From Polyangium mundeleinium (lineage in GTDB: Bacteria > Myxococcota_A > Polyangia > Polyangiales > Polyangiaceae), in the NCBI RefSeq assembly GCF_028369105.1, contig NZ_JAQNDO010000001.1, positions 12,494,501-12,558,500 on the forward strand: a stretch of 64,000 nt of DNA, read 5' to 3'. The notes under the pieces are model-generated. The model was not told the DNA's origin, made no database searches, and worked only from the letters and a program-made list of their open reading frames with translations. Below are positions 17,542 to 26,021 of this stretch, piece by piece. The position numbers were made by a program, and so were the translations under genes. Numbering within the stretch: the stretch's first letter is position 1; every line of letters starts with the position of its first letter.

Positions 17542-18741
17542 TTCGAGCGAAGAGGACGAGGCGCGGGGCGTTGCCTTGCGCGGCGGAGGCGGGATTTCCG
17601 GGTCGAGCGCGGCCGGATCCGCCTCCGCGGGGGGCGGCGGGATGGAGAACGGCGCATTCACGAGCGAACGCGTGCGCTCGTAAAGCGCGCGGCAAACCGC
17701 GAGCGAGGGCGGCGTCCGGCTCGCGGCGAGCGCGTGCACCTCGGCCTGGATGGCTGCATTGATGGGTGTCGCGATGCCGAGCGAGAGGCCACGGCTCGTG
17801 ATTTCGCCGTTCAAGAAATCCACGGCGGGCGGGCGGCCGCGCTCCATCGCGGCGAGCATCGACGAGCGCATCTTGCGGAAGCGCGTACCGACCGCGAGCA
17901 AAATGGCGTGCTTGGCGAAGAGCGAGGGCGACGCGACGGCCACACGGTCGGCGTCGGAGAGCGCGATCCAGTCGAGATCGAGCGTGCCCGAGACCTTTTG
18001 CAGCTTCACGCCCGAGGCGCGCGCCACGAGCACGACCTCGGTCATGATCTCCAGCGTGAGGCGACGAATGAAGCGATGGCGCAAAAGCACGCCGAGCCGG
18101 TCGCCGCCGAGCGCGCCGAGCGAGGAGATCGAGCAATTGATCGCGAGCTTCGACCAGCGCGCCCCGGCCAGGTTGTCCGTGAGGATCGTCTCGCCGATCG
18201 ATCCGAGCGCCTTTGCCAGCGGGAAGAGCCGGTCGTCCGGCTGCCCATCCATGCGGCCGAGCACAAATCCCCCGGGCGACGTGCGTTCGTACACGCCGGG
18301 CTCGGGCATGGACGCGCCCCACGCGACGACGCCGCCGAGCACGCGCTCCGGGCCCGCGATCCGCGCGAGCCGCGGCTCGCAAAGGCCGTTCTGGAACGTC
18401 ACCATCGCGCCCGTCTCCGCGAGGTGCTGCAGCACGCCGCGCGCGGCCTCTTCCACCTGCGGCGGCTGCGTGGCGAGCAGGATGTAATCAAACGGCTCGG
18501 TGCCCGGCCCGAGCTCGGTGACCGCCCGCCCGCGCACGACGCCGGGGCTGTTTTCACCGAGGACGCGCAGGCCCTTCGTATTGATCGCGTCTGCGATCCG
18601 TGCATTCGTGGTCAGCGCCGTGACGTCGTGCCCACCTGCGAACAGGTGCGCGGCCACGAGACCACCAATTCCGCCGCATCCAACGACAAGAAAGCGCGGT
18701 CCGGAGGATCGCGCGCCGCTCGAGACGCCGTCTTGGCTCAT
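17536..18741 (-). CDS. Ketopantoate reductase-like NAD(P)-binding protein
   Basis: Member of the ApbA/PanE family, which reduces 2-dehydropantoate in pantothenate synthesis; many members are not true PanE. The N-terminus has the Rossmann motif VVGCGGIGGLVAAHL, then LLATQPPQVEEA and VTFQNGLCEP, all typical. Conserved blocks KLAINCSISSLGAL and a C-terminal helical domain with FLNGEI follow. At 401 residues it is about 100 longer than E. coli PanE, chiefly from a Pro-rich tail (about 50 residues) with no known fold. The ATG at 18741 (MSQDGVS) is preferred. It is the last gene of a minus-strand pair after the lipid kinase at 18805. Confidence 0.8.
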   Translation of the reverse strand: MSQDGVSSGARSSGPRFLVVGCGGIGGLVAAHLFAGGHDVTALTTNARIADAINTKGLRVLGENSPGVVRGRAVTELGPGTEPFDYILLATQPPQVEEAARGVLQHLAETGAMVTFQNGLCEPRLARIAGPERVLGGVVAWGASMPEPGVYERTSPGGFVLGRMDGQPDDRLFPLAKALGSIGETILTDNLAGARWSKLAINCSISSLGALGGDRLGVLLRHRFIRRLTLEIMTEVVLVARASGVKLQKVSGTLDLDWIALSDADRVAVASPSLFAKHAILLAVGTRFRKMRSSMLAAMERGRPPAVDFLNGEITSRGLSLGIATPINAAIQAEVHALAASRTPPSLAVCRALYERTRSLVNAPFSIPPPPAEADPAALDPEIPPPPRKATPRASSSSLEL

Positions 18742-18804
18742 GGGACTTTCGATTCTACATCGATTGCGGGACCGCGCGAGCCAATTCCGCAATGCCGCAA
18801 CGCA

Positions 18805-19755
18805 TTATTGTTTCGGGACGAGGACCTCGATGGCGCCAGGCACCATCTCGACCTCCAGCGGCAAGCGGCCGAGCGGCTCGCCATCGACGTCGAGAAGGAA
18901 ACGATCCGCGACGTCCTCGTTCAAAAGTTCCAATTGGATGCGCTCGCAGCGGTAGTGCTTCACGTCGAGCGAGTGCACGTGCGTGCCGGTGTACATGCGC
19001 GAGGACACCATAAAAAACCGCAGGCGCGAGGCGGCGCCGAGGTCGACGACGTCGAAGAGCCCGTCGTCGGGGTGCGCCATCGGCGCGACCTGCATGCCGC
19101 TGCCGAAGTACCGGCCGTTGCAGATCGCGAAGCAGCGTGTCTCGATCGTCTCTTCGCGGGAGCTGTCCTCCCGCCATATCGTGCATTTGACGCGGCCGAC
19201 GACGCTCCGCGCGAGGCCTTTCACCGAGGACGTGAAATACGCCATCGTGCCGCCGAGCGTGCGCGTCGACTCGGCCACGAGCTGATCGACGAGGCCGCTC
19301 ATGCCGACGGAGAGGATGTTCACGAAGTAAGAACTTTTCCGCTCGCCCGTATGCGTCGCGTACGAGAATCGGCCGATGTCCACCGCGCGCGTCTTGCCCT
19401 CGGCGATGGCCTCGCAATAACGGTCGAGGCGGTTCTCGAAGCCGAGCGTGCGCCGGTAGTCGCCGCCGGTGCCGGCGCCGATGATGCCGAACTTGGGGAG
19501 CTTCTTGCCGGCGTCGCGCGCCTCCATGAGCCCGCAGACGACCTCGTGGATCGAGCCGTCGCCGCCGACCGAGATCACCATCCCCCGCCCCTCGTTCGCC
19601 GCCTCGCGCGCGATGTCGACCGCGTGCCGGGCGCGCTCGGTGAACACGACGTCGACGTGCCCGAGGTGACGCTCGACCGGCCCGCGCATCTTCTCGAAGA
19701 GCGCGCCCGTCTTTCCTCCCGCCGACTGGGGGTTCACGATGAGAAGCGGCTTCAT
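18805..19755 (-). CDS. Diacylglycerol/lipid kinase family protein
   Basis: Cytoplasmic lipid kinase of the DgkB/YegS type, 316 residues. The start MKPLLIVNPQSAGGKTG is the hallmark N-terminus, followed by the nucleotide loop GGDGSIHEVV, IIGAGTGGDYRRTLG, and the C-terminal beta-sandwich motif FLLDVDGEPLG. The ATG at 19755 has AGGGTTAGG just upstream; the ATG at 19773 is six codons longer and less usual for the family. It may phosphorylate diacylglycerol or another membrane lipid. It is transcribed divergently from lpxC with 146 bases between the starts, an arrangement that places two lipid-metabolism genes on one control region. Confidence 0.88.
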   Translation of the reverse strand: MKPLLIVNPQSAGGKTGALFEKMRGPVERHLGHVDVVFTERARHAVDIAREAANEGRGMVISVGGDGSIHEVVCGLMEARDAGKKLPKFGIIGAGTGGDYRRTLGFENRLDRYCEAIAEGKTRAVDIGRFSYATHTGERKSSYFVNILSVGMSGLVDQLVAESTRTLGGTMAYFTSSVKGLARSVVGRVKCTIWREDSSREETIETRCFAICNGRYFGSGMQVAPMAHPDDGLFDVVDLGAASRLRFFMVSSRMYTGTHVHSLDVKHYRCERIQLELLNEDVADRFLLDVDGEPLGRLPLEVEMVPGAIEVLVPKQ

Positions 19756-19901
19756 CGACCTAACCCTTGCCATGACATGACCGCGCGCCACAAGATCGAA
19801 CCGGCCTCGTTCTCCACTCTCATGCGCGCCGCGAAATGTTTTTCGCGCCTGCCGCCCGGTGGCGAAGGACGAGCCGAAGACACGAGCCCGCCGAACGAAC
19901 A

Positions 19902-20735
19902 ATGGTCGACCCGCGAAAAACACTAGCCGACGACGTGCAGTTCACGGGGCGGGGCCTGCACACGGGAAAACCCGTCGAGGTGCGAATCCGCCCCGTCGGG
20001 GCGGGCGACGGGCGCTTCTTCGTGCGGATGGATCTGCCGGGCGAGCCCGTGATCCGGGCCCGCGCGGCGTTCGTCACCGATACGACACGATCGACCACGC
20101 TCGCGAATGAAGGGGCGTCCGTGCGGACGCCGGAGCATTTGCTGGCAGCGCTCGCGAGGATGGGCGTGGACGACGCGCGCATCGAGATCACGGGGCCCGA
20201 GGTGCCGATCCTCGACGGCTCGGCGCTGCCGTGGGCCGAAGCGATCGCGCGGGTGGGGCTCTCGGCGGCGTACGCGCCGCGGCTCGAAACGGTGCTCGAA
20301 GCGCCGATCTGGGTGCCTTCGAACGGCGGCGCGTTCGTCGCGGCGCTCCCCGCGCCGGAATTGAGGTTTTCCTGTGGAATCGTGTTCGACGCGGCGCCGA
20401 TCGGCGAGCAATGGGCCTCGCTCCTGGCCTCGCCCGAGCGATTCCTCGCGGAGGTGGCGCCGGCGCGAACGTTCGGCGTCCTCGCGGACGTGGAGGCGAT
20501 GCAAGCGCGGGGGCTGCTCGCGGGCGGGAGCCTCGACGCGGCGATCGTTTGTGATGGAACGAAATGGCTGAACGGGCCGCTGCGCTTCCCGGACGAGCCC
20601 GCGCGCCATAAGCTCCTGGACTTCATGGGCGATCTAGCGCTCGTGGATCCGCTGCCGCGGGCGCATTACCTCGCGTTCAAGGCGGGACACGCGCTGCACG
20701 TGCGGCTTTCGCAGCGGCTCACGGAAGGGGGGTGA
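19902..20735 (+). CDS. lpxC: UDP-3-O-acyl-N-acetylglucosamine deacetylase
   Basis: Zinc deacetylase catalysing the first committed step of lipid A synthesis. The 277-residue protein has the expected start (FTGRGLHTGKPVEVRIRP), zinc ligand His79 in TPEHLLAAL (same number as E. coli), ARTFGVLADVEAM, the second zinc pair in RHKLLDFMGDLALV, and the general acid in AFKAGHALHVRL. It is slightly shorter than E. coli LpxC (305). The ATG at 19902 (MVDPRKT) fits the family start; an upstream ATG would overlap the divergent promoter region. Presence of LpxC indicates an LPS-bearing outer membrane. It stands apart from other lpx genes. Confidence 0.92.
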   Translation: MVDPRKTLADDVQFTGRGLHTGKPVEVRIRPVGAGDGRFFVRMDLPGEPVIRARAAFVTDTTRSTTLANEGASVRTPEHLLAALARMGVDDARIEITGPEVPILDGSALPWAEAIARVGLSAAYAPRLETVLEAPIWVPSNGGAFVAALPAPELRFSCGIVFDAAPIGEQWASLLASPERFLAEVAPARTFGVLADVEAMQARGLLAGGSLDAAIVCDGTKWLNGPLRFPDEPARHKLLDFMGDLALVDPLPRAHYLAFKAGHALHVRLSQRLTEGG

Positions 20736-20817
20736 CCGAGCCTCGCGTCCAGGGCGGCCCCGCGAATTCATCCTTTCCCGATGGATTCGTGCTCGCGGCC
20801 GTGTTCTCCTCGACGCC

Positions 20818-22740
20818 ATGCGTCACACGAATCTCGCTCTTCTCCTTGTGGCCACGCTCCTCGGCTGCTCGCTCGATTCACAGCCGGCCCCTCCCACCAC
20901 GAATCCGGACGCGGGCGGCGGCGGCGCCGGTGGCGACGCGGGGCACGAGCCGATGGACGCGGGGACCGATAGCCCGGCCGACGCGGAGCCCCCGCCCGAT
21001 CCGGTGCCGCCCACGATGTTCGTGCCAACCGCCGCCGGGAAGGGCGGCGCCGCGGCGACGGTGGATCACCGCGGGACGTGGGCCGCGATCGAGGCGCTGA
21101 AGGCCGGCGGCAATGCGATCGACGCGGCCGTCGCCGCGGCCGCCATGCTCGGCGTGACGGATCCGTTCTCGTGCGGCGTCGGCGGCGGTGGGTTCATGCT
21201 CGTATGGCTCGCCGACAAGAAGCAAGCCGTGGTGATCGATCACCGCGAGACGACGCCGCAGGGAATGAAGCACACGGCGTATTACCAGAACGGCGCGCCC
21301 ATTGCATTCAACGATCTGCTCACGAGCGGCCTCTCCGTTGGCGTGCCCGGCACGCTGCGCGGCTGGGACGAGGCGCTGCGTCGTTATGGAAAACGGTCGC
21401 TCACCGACGCGCTGAAGCTCGCCATTTTCGTGGCGAAGAAGGGGTTTGATGTCGACCCGACGTTCTTCGATCAGACGACGCGCAACCTCGATCGATTCCG
21501 GCAGATCCAGAGCACACGCGCGCTCTTCCTGAACGCGGCCGGCGACCCCTTCCCCGTCGGCTCGATCTTCACGAACCCGGACCTCGCCGCGACGTACGAG
21601 CTCATCGCGAAGAACGGCCCGGCGGTCTTTTATGATGGCGACATCGGCAAGGACATCGTCGCGACCGTGACGAGCCCGCCGTTCACGGCCGACGCGACGA
21701 TCGTGCCGCGCCCGGGTTTCATGGCCCTCTCGGACCTCTCGGCCTACGAGGCGCGCGTGCGCCCCGCCGTGCAAACGACCTATCGCGGGCTCACGATCCT
21801 CGGCGTCGGTTTGCCTTCGAGCGGGGGACTCACCACGGGCATCACGCTGAACCTGCTCGACGGATTCGATCCGGCCTCGATGAGCAAATCGGACTTTTTG
21901 CACCACTGGCTCGAAGCCTCCCGGCTCGCGTATGCGGATCGCAACACGTTCATGGGGGATCCCGAGTTCGTGAACGTGCCCGTGGAGGGAATGCTCTCGG
22001 CGGCGTACACGGCCGAGCGGCGGCCCCTCATCGACCCGACGATGGCGTCGATCGAGGCAAAGCCCGCGGGCAATCCGTTCGCGCATCAGGTGGATCCGAG
22101 CGGCGCGATGCCGAAGCCGCCCGTCGGGTTCCATGCGGGGGAGTCGCCCGCCGAGCTCGATCCGGAGACCACGCACATCACGGTGGCGGATTCGTTCGGG
22201 AACCTGGTCTCCTACACCTGCACCATCGAATACGAGGGCGGCAATGGCATGGTGGTACCGGGGCGCGGGTTCTTGCTGAACAACGAGCTGACCGATTTCA
22301 ACATCCCCGCCACGCCGGACACGCCGCACCCGAACGTGCTCGAACCGGGCAAACGGCCGCGCAGCAGCATGAGCCCGACGATCGTCCTGGCGAACGGCGT
22401 GCCCGTGCTGTCGCTTGGCTCGCCCGGCGGCGCGACGATCATCACGACGGTGATGCAGATCCTCGTGAATCACCTCGATTTCAAGATGCCGATCGATGAG
22501 GCGCTGGCCGCGCCGCGTGTGTCGCAGCGAAATGCACCGAACGCCACGAGCAGCGCCGAGCCGCTGTTCATGAGCTCGCCCGATGCGACGGCGCTCCAGG
22601 CCAAGGGCCACGCGTTTTCGGATGCGGGCCTCATCGGCGCGGCGACGGCGATTCGTTTGAACGAGGATGGCACGATGACAGCCGTCGCAGAGCCGGTGCG
22701 CCGCAATGGCGGGAGCGCGATGGTGCTGGAATCGAAGTGA
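20818..22740 (+). CDS. ggt: Gamma-glutamyltransferase lipoprotein
   Basis: Cleaves or transfers the gamma-glutamyl group of glutathione and similar peptides outside the cytoplasm. A signal peptide ends in the lipobox LLGC (Cys17), then a low-complexity linker of Asp, Gly and Pro to about residue 65, and then the two Ntn-hydrolase parts. The self-cleavage and catalytic threonine is in ETTHITVADSFGNLVSYT (Thr451). FSCGVGGGGFM, RPRSSMSPTIV and SLGSPGGATI are the conserved substrate blocks. At 640 residues it is normal once the linker is allowed for. The lipid anchor instead of a free periplasmic form is the main variation. Confidence 0.92.
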   Translation: MRHTNLALLLVATLLGCSLDSQPAPPTTNPDAGGGGAGGDAGHEPMDAGTDSPADAEPPPDPVPPTMFVPTAAGKGGAAATVDHRGTWAAIEALKAGGNAIDAAVAAAAMLGVTDPFSCGVGGGGFMLVWLADKKQAVVIDHRETTPQGMKHTAYYQNGAPIAFNDLLTSGLSVGVPGTLRGWDEALRRYGKRSLTDALKLAIFVAKKGFDVDPTFFDQTTRNLDRFRQIQSTRALFLNAAGDPFPVGSIFTNPDLAATYELIAKNGPAVFYDGDIGKDIVATVTSPPFTADATIVPRPGFMALSDLSAYEARVRPAVQTTYRGLTILGVGLPSSGGLTTGITLNLLDGFDPASMSKSDFLHHWLEASRLAYADRNTFMGDPEFVNVPVEGMLSAAYTAERRPLIDPTMASIEAKPAGNPFAHQVDPSGAMPKPPVGFHAGESPAELDPETTHITVADSFGNLVSYTCTIEYEGGNGMVVPGRGFLLNNELTDFNIPATPDTPHPNVLEPGKRPRSSMSPTIVLANGVPVLSLGSPGGATIITTVMQILVNHLDFKMPIDEALAAPRVSQRNAPNATSSAEPLFMSSPDATALQAKGHAFSDAGLIGAATAIRLNEDGTMTAVAEPVRRNGGSAMVLESK

Positions 22741-22743
22741 GGG

Positions 22744-22762
22744 GCAGAATCGGGTGTTCTGC
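22744..22762. terminator. Hairpin between convergent genes, possible terminator
   Basis: Between the stop codons of ggt and the convergent TPR-like gene (37 bases) lies GCAGAA, a 7-base loop, and TTCTGC, a perfect 6-base stem. No T-run follows on either strand, so intrinsic termination is not assured; position between convergent genes is the main support. Confidence 0.3.
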
Positions 22763-22777
22763 GGGATCCCGGGCGCC

Positions 22778-23434
22778 TCAGGCCTCGGGATCGCGCAGGA
22801 GATACCCCGCCATTTCGTCGATCAGCGGGATCGCGTCCGGCTCGTGCGTCTCGGCGACCTTGCGGGCCGCTTCGAGCGCGCGTTTCGCCGTCGCCACGTC
22901 GTCCGTCGCCACGCAGAGCTGCGTCGTCGCAAGCAGGACGGGCAGGAGCGCGGCCGGATCCTCGGCCTGCTCGGCGGCCACGCGGGCGCGCGGCAAAAGC
23001 TCGCGCGCCCCTTCGATGTCGCCCACGGCGAGCGCCGCGACGATCTTGTTCGAATAAAGCACGGCACGCTGGGCCGGATCCTCGGCTTGTCGCTCCAGAT
23101 CCTCCGCCGACATCGCCGCGAGCCGCTCCATCTCGAACGCCTGCGCGAGCCCGGCCCGCAGCCGCCCGAGGCCCTCGACGTGCGCGGGCAGATTCGCCGC
23201 CTCGGCGTCCTTCTGCGCCTGCTCCAGCACCGCGAGCGCCTCCTCCTCCCGCCCGAGGCTCGCCAGTGCCCGCGCTTCGAGCGCGCGCGAGGGCGCGAGC
23301 AGGTCGGGCGTGCCTGCAAGCGAGGGCTGGAGCGCCTTCACGCGCGCGAGCGCGTCCTCGAATTGCCCCGCGCCGAGCTCGTTCGCGGCGAGCGACAGGA
23401 CGCTGCGCGGATCGTCGATCCCTTCCTCGGACAT
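22778..23434 (-). CDS. TPR-like helical repeat protein
   Basis: A 218-residue all-helical, Ala-rich protein. Repeated helix pairs such as LGAGQFEDALARVKALQPSLA, ALASLGREEEALAVLEQAQ and VGDIEGARELLPRARVAAE have the small-residue spacing of tetratricopeptide repeats. No signal peptide or enzyme motif is present. The ATG at 23434 (MSEEGIDD) has AAAGG upstream. It follows the small lipoprotein at 23455-23784 by 20 bases on the same strand and so may share its transcript. Likely a protein-interaction scaffold; no partner can be named. Confidence 0.65.
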   Translation of the reverse strand: MSEEGIDDPRSVLSLAANELGAGQFEDALARVKALQPSLAGTPDLLAPSRALEARALASLGREEEALAVLEQAQKDAEAANLPAHVEGLGRLRAGLAQAFEMERLAAMSAEDLERQAEDPAQRAVLYSNKIVAALAVGDIEGARELLPRARVAAEQAEDPAALLPVLLATTQLCVATDDVATAKRALEAARKVAETHEPDAIPLIDEMAGYLLRDPEA

Positions 23435-23454
23435 GACAAACCTTTCTCGCGCCT

Positions 23455-23784
23455 TCAGCGCTCTTCCTGAGGCCGCTTTTCCGGCGGCACGTAATGGGCC
23501 ACGAAGCCCTTTTTTTCGAGCCAGGCCGCGAGCAACGCGCGTCGCTTCGGCTCTTCGAGCTCCGATTCTTCGAGGCCGAGATCCACGGCGATGCTCGCCA
23601 CGAGCGAGCATCGATGCTCCCCGGGCGAGAGCTTCGCCTTCTCCGTCTCCTCCTTGCAGACCCGGAACACCGTCTCGTACTTTTCGAGCGTCTTTTTGGC
23701 CACCGCTTCCTTCGAGCACCCGAAGGCGAGCATGGGCAAGACGAGGACGAGCGCGGCGAGGGCGCGCAAGGAGGGGTTTTTCAT
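23455..23784 (-). CDS. Small lipoprotein, unknown function
   Basis: A 109-residue protein with a lipoprotein signal (MKNPSLRALAALVLVLPMLA then FGC) and a short charged helical mature part (KEAVAKKTLEKYETVFRVCKEETEKAK). Two further Cys residues (VCKEE, HRCSLV) could pair. It has a GGAG-like Shine-Dalgarno before the ATG at 23784. It lies between the encapsulin operon (77 bases upstream) and the TPR-like gene, all in the same direction, so read-through from the encapsulin promoter is possible. I recognise no family. Confidence 0.7.
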   Translation of the reverse strand: MKNPSLRALAALVLVLPMLAFGCSKEAVAKKTLEKYETVFRVCKEETEKAKLSPGEHRCSLVASIAVDLGLEESELEEPKRRALLAAWLEKKGFVAHYVPPEKRPQEER

Positions 23785-23861
23785 GAGGGCCGGTGGTCCT
23801 GCCGTTCGGGCGGCGGCGCACCGTACACGAGGGCGAGGGCGAACGGAAGGGCCGGCGGGAT

Positions 23862-24671
23862 CTAGCCGCGGCGGAGAACCACGGCCGCCTGCGGTTCGAG
23901 CACGCGGAACGTGAACGACTCGGTCAGGAAGAGCTCGACCCGCTGTTTTTCGTGGTACGCGTATCCGATCGAGAGATCCTGCCCGACCGTGAGCTCGAAA
24001 TCGCCGCCGCGCACGGAGAGCAGCACCGCGCCCGAGAGCGCAGGCGCCCACACGACCGGGTGATCGATGATCTGTCGCTCGATGCGCTTCAAGATCGGAT
24101 ACCCGTCGTCCGAGCCCGCCGCGAGCTCGTCGTATTCACGCGAGCCGGCCACGAGCACATAAGGACCCGTGACGCCGGCCGACCGGAGGACCTCTTGCGC
24201 CTGCACGACCGCAGCCGGGAATGCCGTGACATTCGGGACACGTACGGGCGCGTGCGGGCTCTTCTGCACGATGCCGTGGATGTCCCCCTCGGCATATCCA
24301 TGAAAAACGGCGCCGTCCTCGACCCGCGCGATCCGCTCGGCCGCCTGCACCACCGCGGACATGTCGAGGTCGACAGCGCCACGCGCCGCCGCGTCGAGGT
24401 CCGCGAGGTCGAGCGCGATGGGCGTGCGCAATTCGAGGAGCGGTTGCGATGTGCGTTGCCCGATGGACACGCCGGGCACGGGGCCCTCGCCGAGCGGGCG
24501 GAGCCGGCCCGTATTGACGGAGGCGTATCCCCAGCCGAACGGCCCGCGGAAATCGACGAGCTTGCGCGCCGCGAGGCTCAACTGGAGCACGCGCCGCGCC
24601 TCCGCGTCGATGAGCGCGAAGGCCTCGGGCAGGATCGGAGCGAGGTCACGACGAAGCAGGTCCAGAGCCAC
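23862..24671 (-). CDS. enc: Family 1 encapsulin shell protein
   Basis: HK97-fold shell protein that self-assembles into a protein nanocompartment. The 269-residue product has the encapsulin blocks RRDLAPILPEAFALIDAEA, LAARKLVDFRGPFGWGYAS at the N-arm and E-loop side, VEDGAVFHGY in the P-domain, GPYVLVAG, and SVRGGDFELTVGQDLSIGY leading to FLTESFTFRVLEPQAAVVL. Length fits T. maritima-type shells. It starts with GTG at 24671, three bases after the ferritin stop, and its Shine-Dalgarno lies inside the end of the ferritin gene. The cargo gene immediately upstream identifies this as an iron-storage compartment. Confidence 0.95.
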   Translation of the reverse strand: MALDLLRRDLAPILPEAFALIDAEARRVLQLSLAARKLVDFRGPFGWGYASVNTGRLRPLGEGPVPGVSIGQRTSQPLLELRTPIALDLADLDAAARGAVDLDMSAVVQAAERIARVEDGAVFHGYAEGDIHGIVQKSPHAPVRVPNVTAFPAAVVQAQEVLRSAGVTGPYVLVAGSREYDELAAGSDDGYPILKRIERQIIDHPVVWAPALSGAVLLSVRGGDFELTVGQDLSIGYAYHEKQRVELFLTESFTFRVLEPQAAVVLRRG

Positions 24672-24674
24672 GAT

Positions 24675-25097
24675 TCACCTCCCCTTCAAGCTGGCAATGC
24701 CGAGCCCACGACCCGAACCGGTGCGCGGCGGCGGAGAATGCGGCGGCGATGACGACGCCCCCGCGCTCGCCCCCTCGGCTTCACCCGCTTGTTTTCTTTC
24801 CTCGCTCGCCTCGATCTCGGTGATCGGGACGTCCTTCAGCAAATGGGTGCGGATATTTTTGTCAAATAACGAATCCTGCCGGCGGATCCATTCGAGGTTC
24901 ATCATCGCGTGCTCGATCTCCTCGGCACGGTTGTGCAAGAGGACGGCCTTGAGCTCCGCGTCGTTCGTGACCTCGGCGCGCTGCGCGTACCAATCGATGG
25001 CCTCGAGCTCCTCGATGAGGGACCAGATCGCTCGGTGCATGTCCCGAGCCGCAGGGGACAAGACGTCGTACGGCTCGTGATAGGTCTCGCTGCCCAT
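24675..25097 (-). CDS. Encapsulated ferritin (EncFtn) cargo protein
   Basis: Two-helix ferritin-like protein that oxidises Fe(II) inside an encapsulin shell. Residues 20-75 carry the EncFtn core: SLIEELEAIDWYAQR and LLHNRAEEIEHAMMNLEWIRR. By alignment to R. rubrum EncFtn the ferroxidase ligands are Glu30, Glu60 and His63, with Glu32, Trp36 and Tyr37 also conserved. After a Ser/Pro/Gly-rich linker the C-terminus GLGIASLKGR is the cargo-loading peptide; family 1 loading peptides usually read LGIGSLR/K, so Ala replaces the central Gly. The ATG at 25097 gives 140 residues. It sits directly upstream of the shell gene. Confidence 0.93.
   Translation of the reverse strand: MGSETYHEPYDVLSPAARDMHRAIWSLIEELEAIDWYAQRAEVTNDAELKAVLLHNRAEEIEHAMMNLEWIRRQDSLFDKNIRTHLLKDVPITEIEASEERKQAGEAEGASAGASSSPPHSPPPRTGSGRGLGIASLKGR
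24678..24684 (-). promoter_or_regulatory. Ribosome-binding site of the encapsulin gene inside the cargo peptide codons
   Basis: On the minus strand the codons for the last residues of the ferritin (Lys-Gly-Arg-stop) read AAGGGGAGGTGA. GGGGAGG is a near-perfect Shine-Dalgarno 6 bases before the GTG start of the shell gene at 24671. The loading peptide and the shell's translation signal therefore share the same bases, which also confirms the GTG start. Confidence 0.75.
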
Positions 25098-25174
25098 GCC
25101 CTTCGGATGCCGAAGCCGGGCGCGAGTTGCGGAGTGTCGAGGGCGAAGGCCGCGCAGGCGAGCGCGGCCGGAGA

Positions 25175-25546
25175 TCAGTAGTGAATGCGCGGCCCCTGCG
25201 CCTGGATCTGCCCGGCCCCCTGCTTGATTGCCGTCGCGAGCAGGAAGATCGATACCGGCAGGAGCACGGCCGCGAGGACGTGCATGCCCGTCGTGAGGAC
25301 CTGCGTGAGCGTGAACATCGTCCCGAGCCCCATGCCGGAGAAGCGGAACGCGAAGTTCAAGAGCTGCCGCAAGATCGAGGCGAAGGCGATGAGCGCCCCC
25401 GCGCCCGCGAGGCAGAACCCCGCGGGGGCATGCACCTTCTTCACGGTGCCGAGCCCCACGGCGACGAGGCCAACCCCGAGCAGCGTCAACACGCCGACGC
25501 TCAACAGGCCGAGCAGGCCCGCTCCGATTCCGCTCACCCCGCCCAT
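25175..25546 (-). CDS. Small four-helix membrane protein of the encapsulin locus (B)
   Basis: A 123-residue hydrophobic protein with about four predicted helices (LLGLLSVGVLTLLGVGLVAVG, FCLAGAGALIAFASIL, MFTLTQVLTTGMHVLAAVLLPVSIFLL). Its layout resembles the overlapping upstream protein: both have GAG-rich second helices (AGFCLAGAGAL versus AGFVFAGAGGV) after a short loop with Pro, Val and Asn or Lys, so they look like diverged paralogues. It begins inside the 3' end of that gene (13-base overlap) and lies 77 bases before the ferritin gene. I recognise no family. Cotranscription with the encapsulin genes is likely; a role in iron entry or membrane docking of the compartment is conjecture. Confidence 0.7.
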   Translation of the reverse strand: MGGVSGIGAGLLGLLSVGVLTLLGVGLVAVGLGTVKKVHAPAGFCLAGAGALIAFASILRQLLNFAFRFSGMGLGTMFTLTQVLTTGMHVLAAVLLPVSIFLLATAIKQGAGQIQAQGPRIHY

Positions 25547-25893
25547 GCCCCACCGCCCTTCTGCTGCGGCCGCGTCCCCGCGAGCGTGTACGCCCCGAAC
25601 GCGATCCCGCCGAAAAACACCGCGCTCGTGCCGATCGAGATCACGCTGCTGATCGCGCTCCAGATCATGATCGCGTCGAATCCGGCGTTCGCCATCATCG
25701 CGTCGACGATGAAGTCGAGCACGAGGCCAAAGAGCCGCACGCCCCCGGCGCCCGCAAAGACGAACCCTGCATTCTGGTTCACCGGCCGCACGACGACGAG
25801 CCCCAGCACGAGCACCGCGATGGCCACGAGGACATGCACCCCCGTGGCGAGGCCCCCGATCACTGACAAAAGACCGCGTTCTGCCGGGTCCAT
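25534..25893 (-). CDS. Small four-helix membrane protein of the encapsulin locus (A)
   Basis: A 119-residue hydrophobic protein, first gene of the minus-strand encapsulin locus. Helices: LLSVIGGLATGVHVLVAIAVLVLGLVVV, then NAGFVFAGAGGVRLFGLVLDFIV, then a third around FDAIMIWSAISSVISIG and a fourth FFGGIAFGAYTLAG. The ATG at 25893 (MDPAERG) has GGGAGGAT as Shine-Dalgarno at ideal spacing; an upstream ATG at 25962 is less likely. It diverges from the ZIP-like gene at 26022 with a 128-base shared control region. Weak similarity to its overlapping neighbour suggests duplication. No known domain. Confidence 0.7.
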   Translation of the reverse strand: MDPAERGLLSVIGGLATGVHVLVAIAVLVLGLVVVRPVNQNAGFVFAGAGGVRLFGLVLDFIVDAMMANAGFDAIMIWSAISSVISIGTSAVFFGGIAFGAYTLAGTRPQQKGGGAWAG

Positions 25894-26021
25894 CCCATCC
25901 TCCCTCACGCCGTTTGGCGCTCCTTCGACGAACGGGCCCGACAGTACACGCGTCCGAGACACACCGCGAGGGCGAAGGCTCTCGATCGGACCGGCACGAA
26001 TTTCATGCTACGACGCGCGCC

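Noticed and set aside
22744-22777. A strong Rho-independent terminator after ggt
   Set aside because: The stem is only 6 bases and no T-run follows; kept only as a weak hairpin feature.
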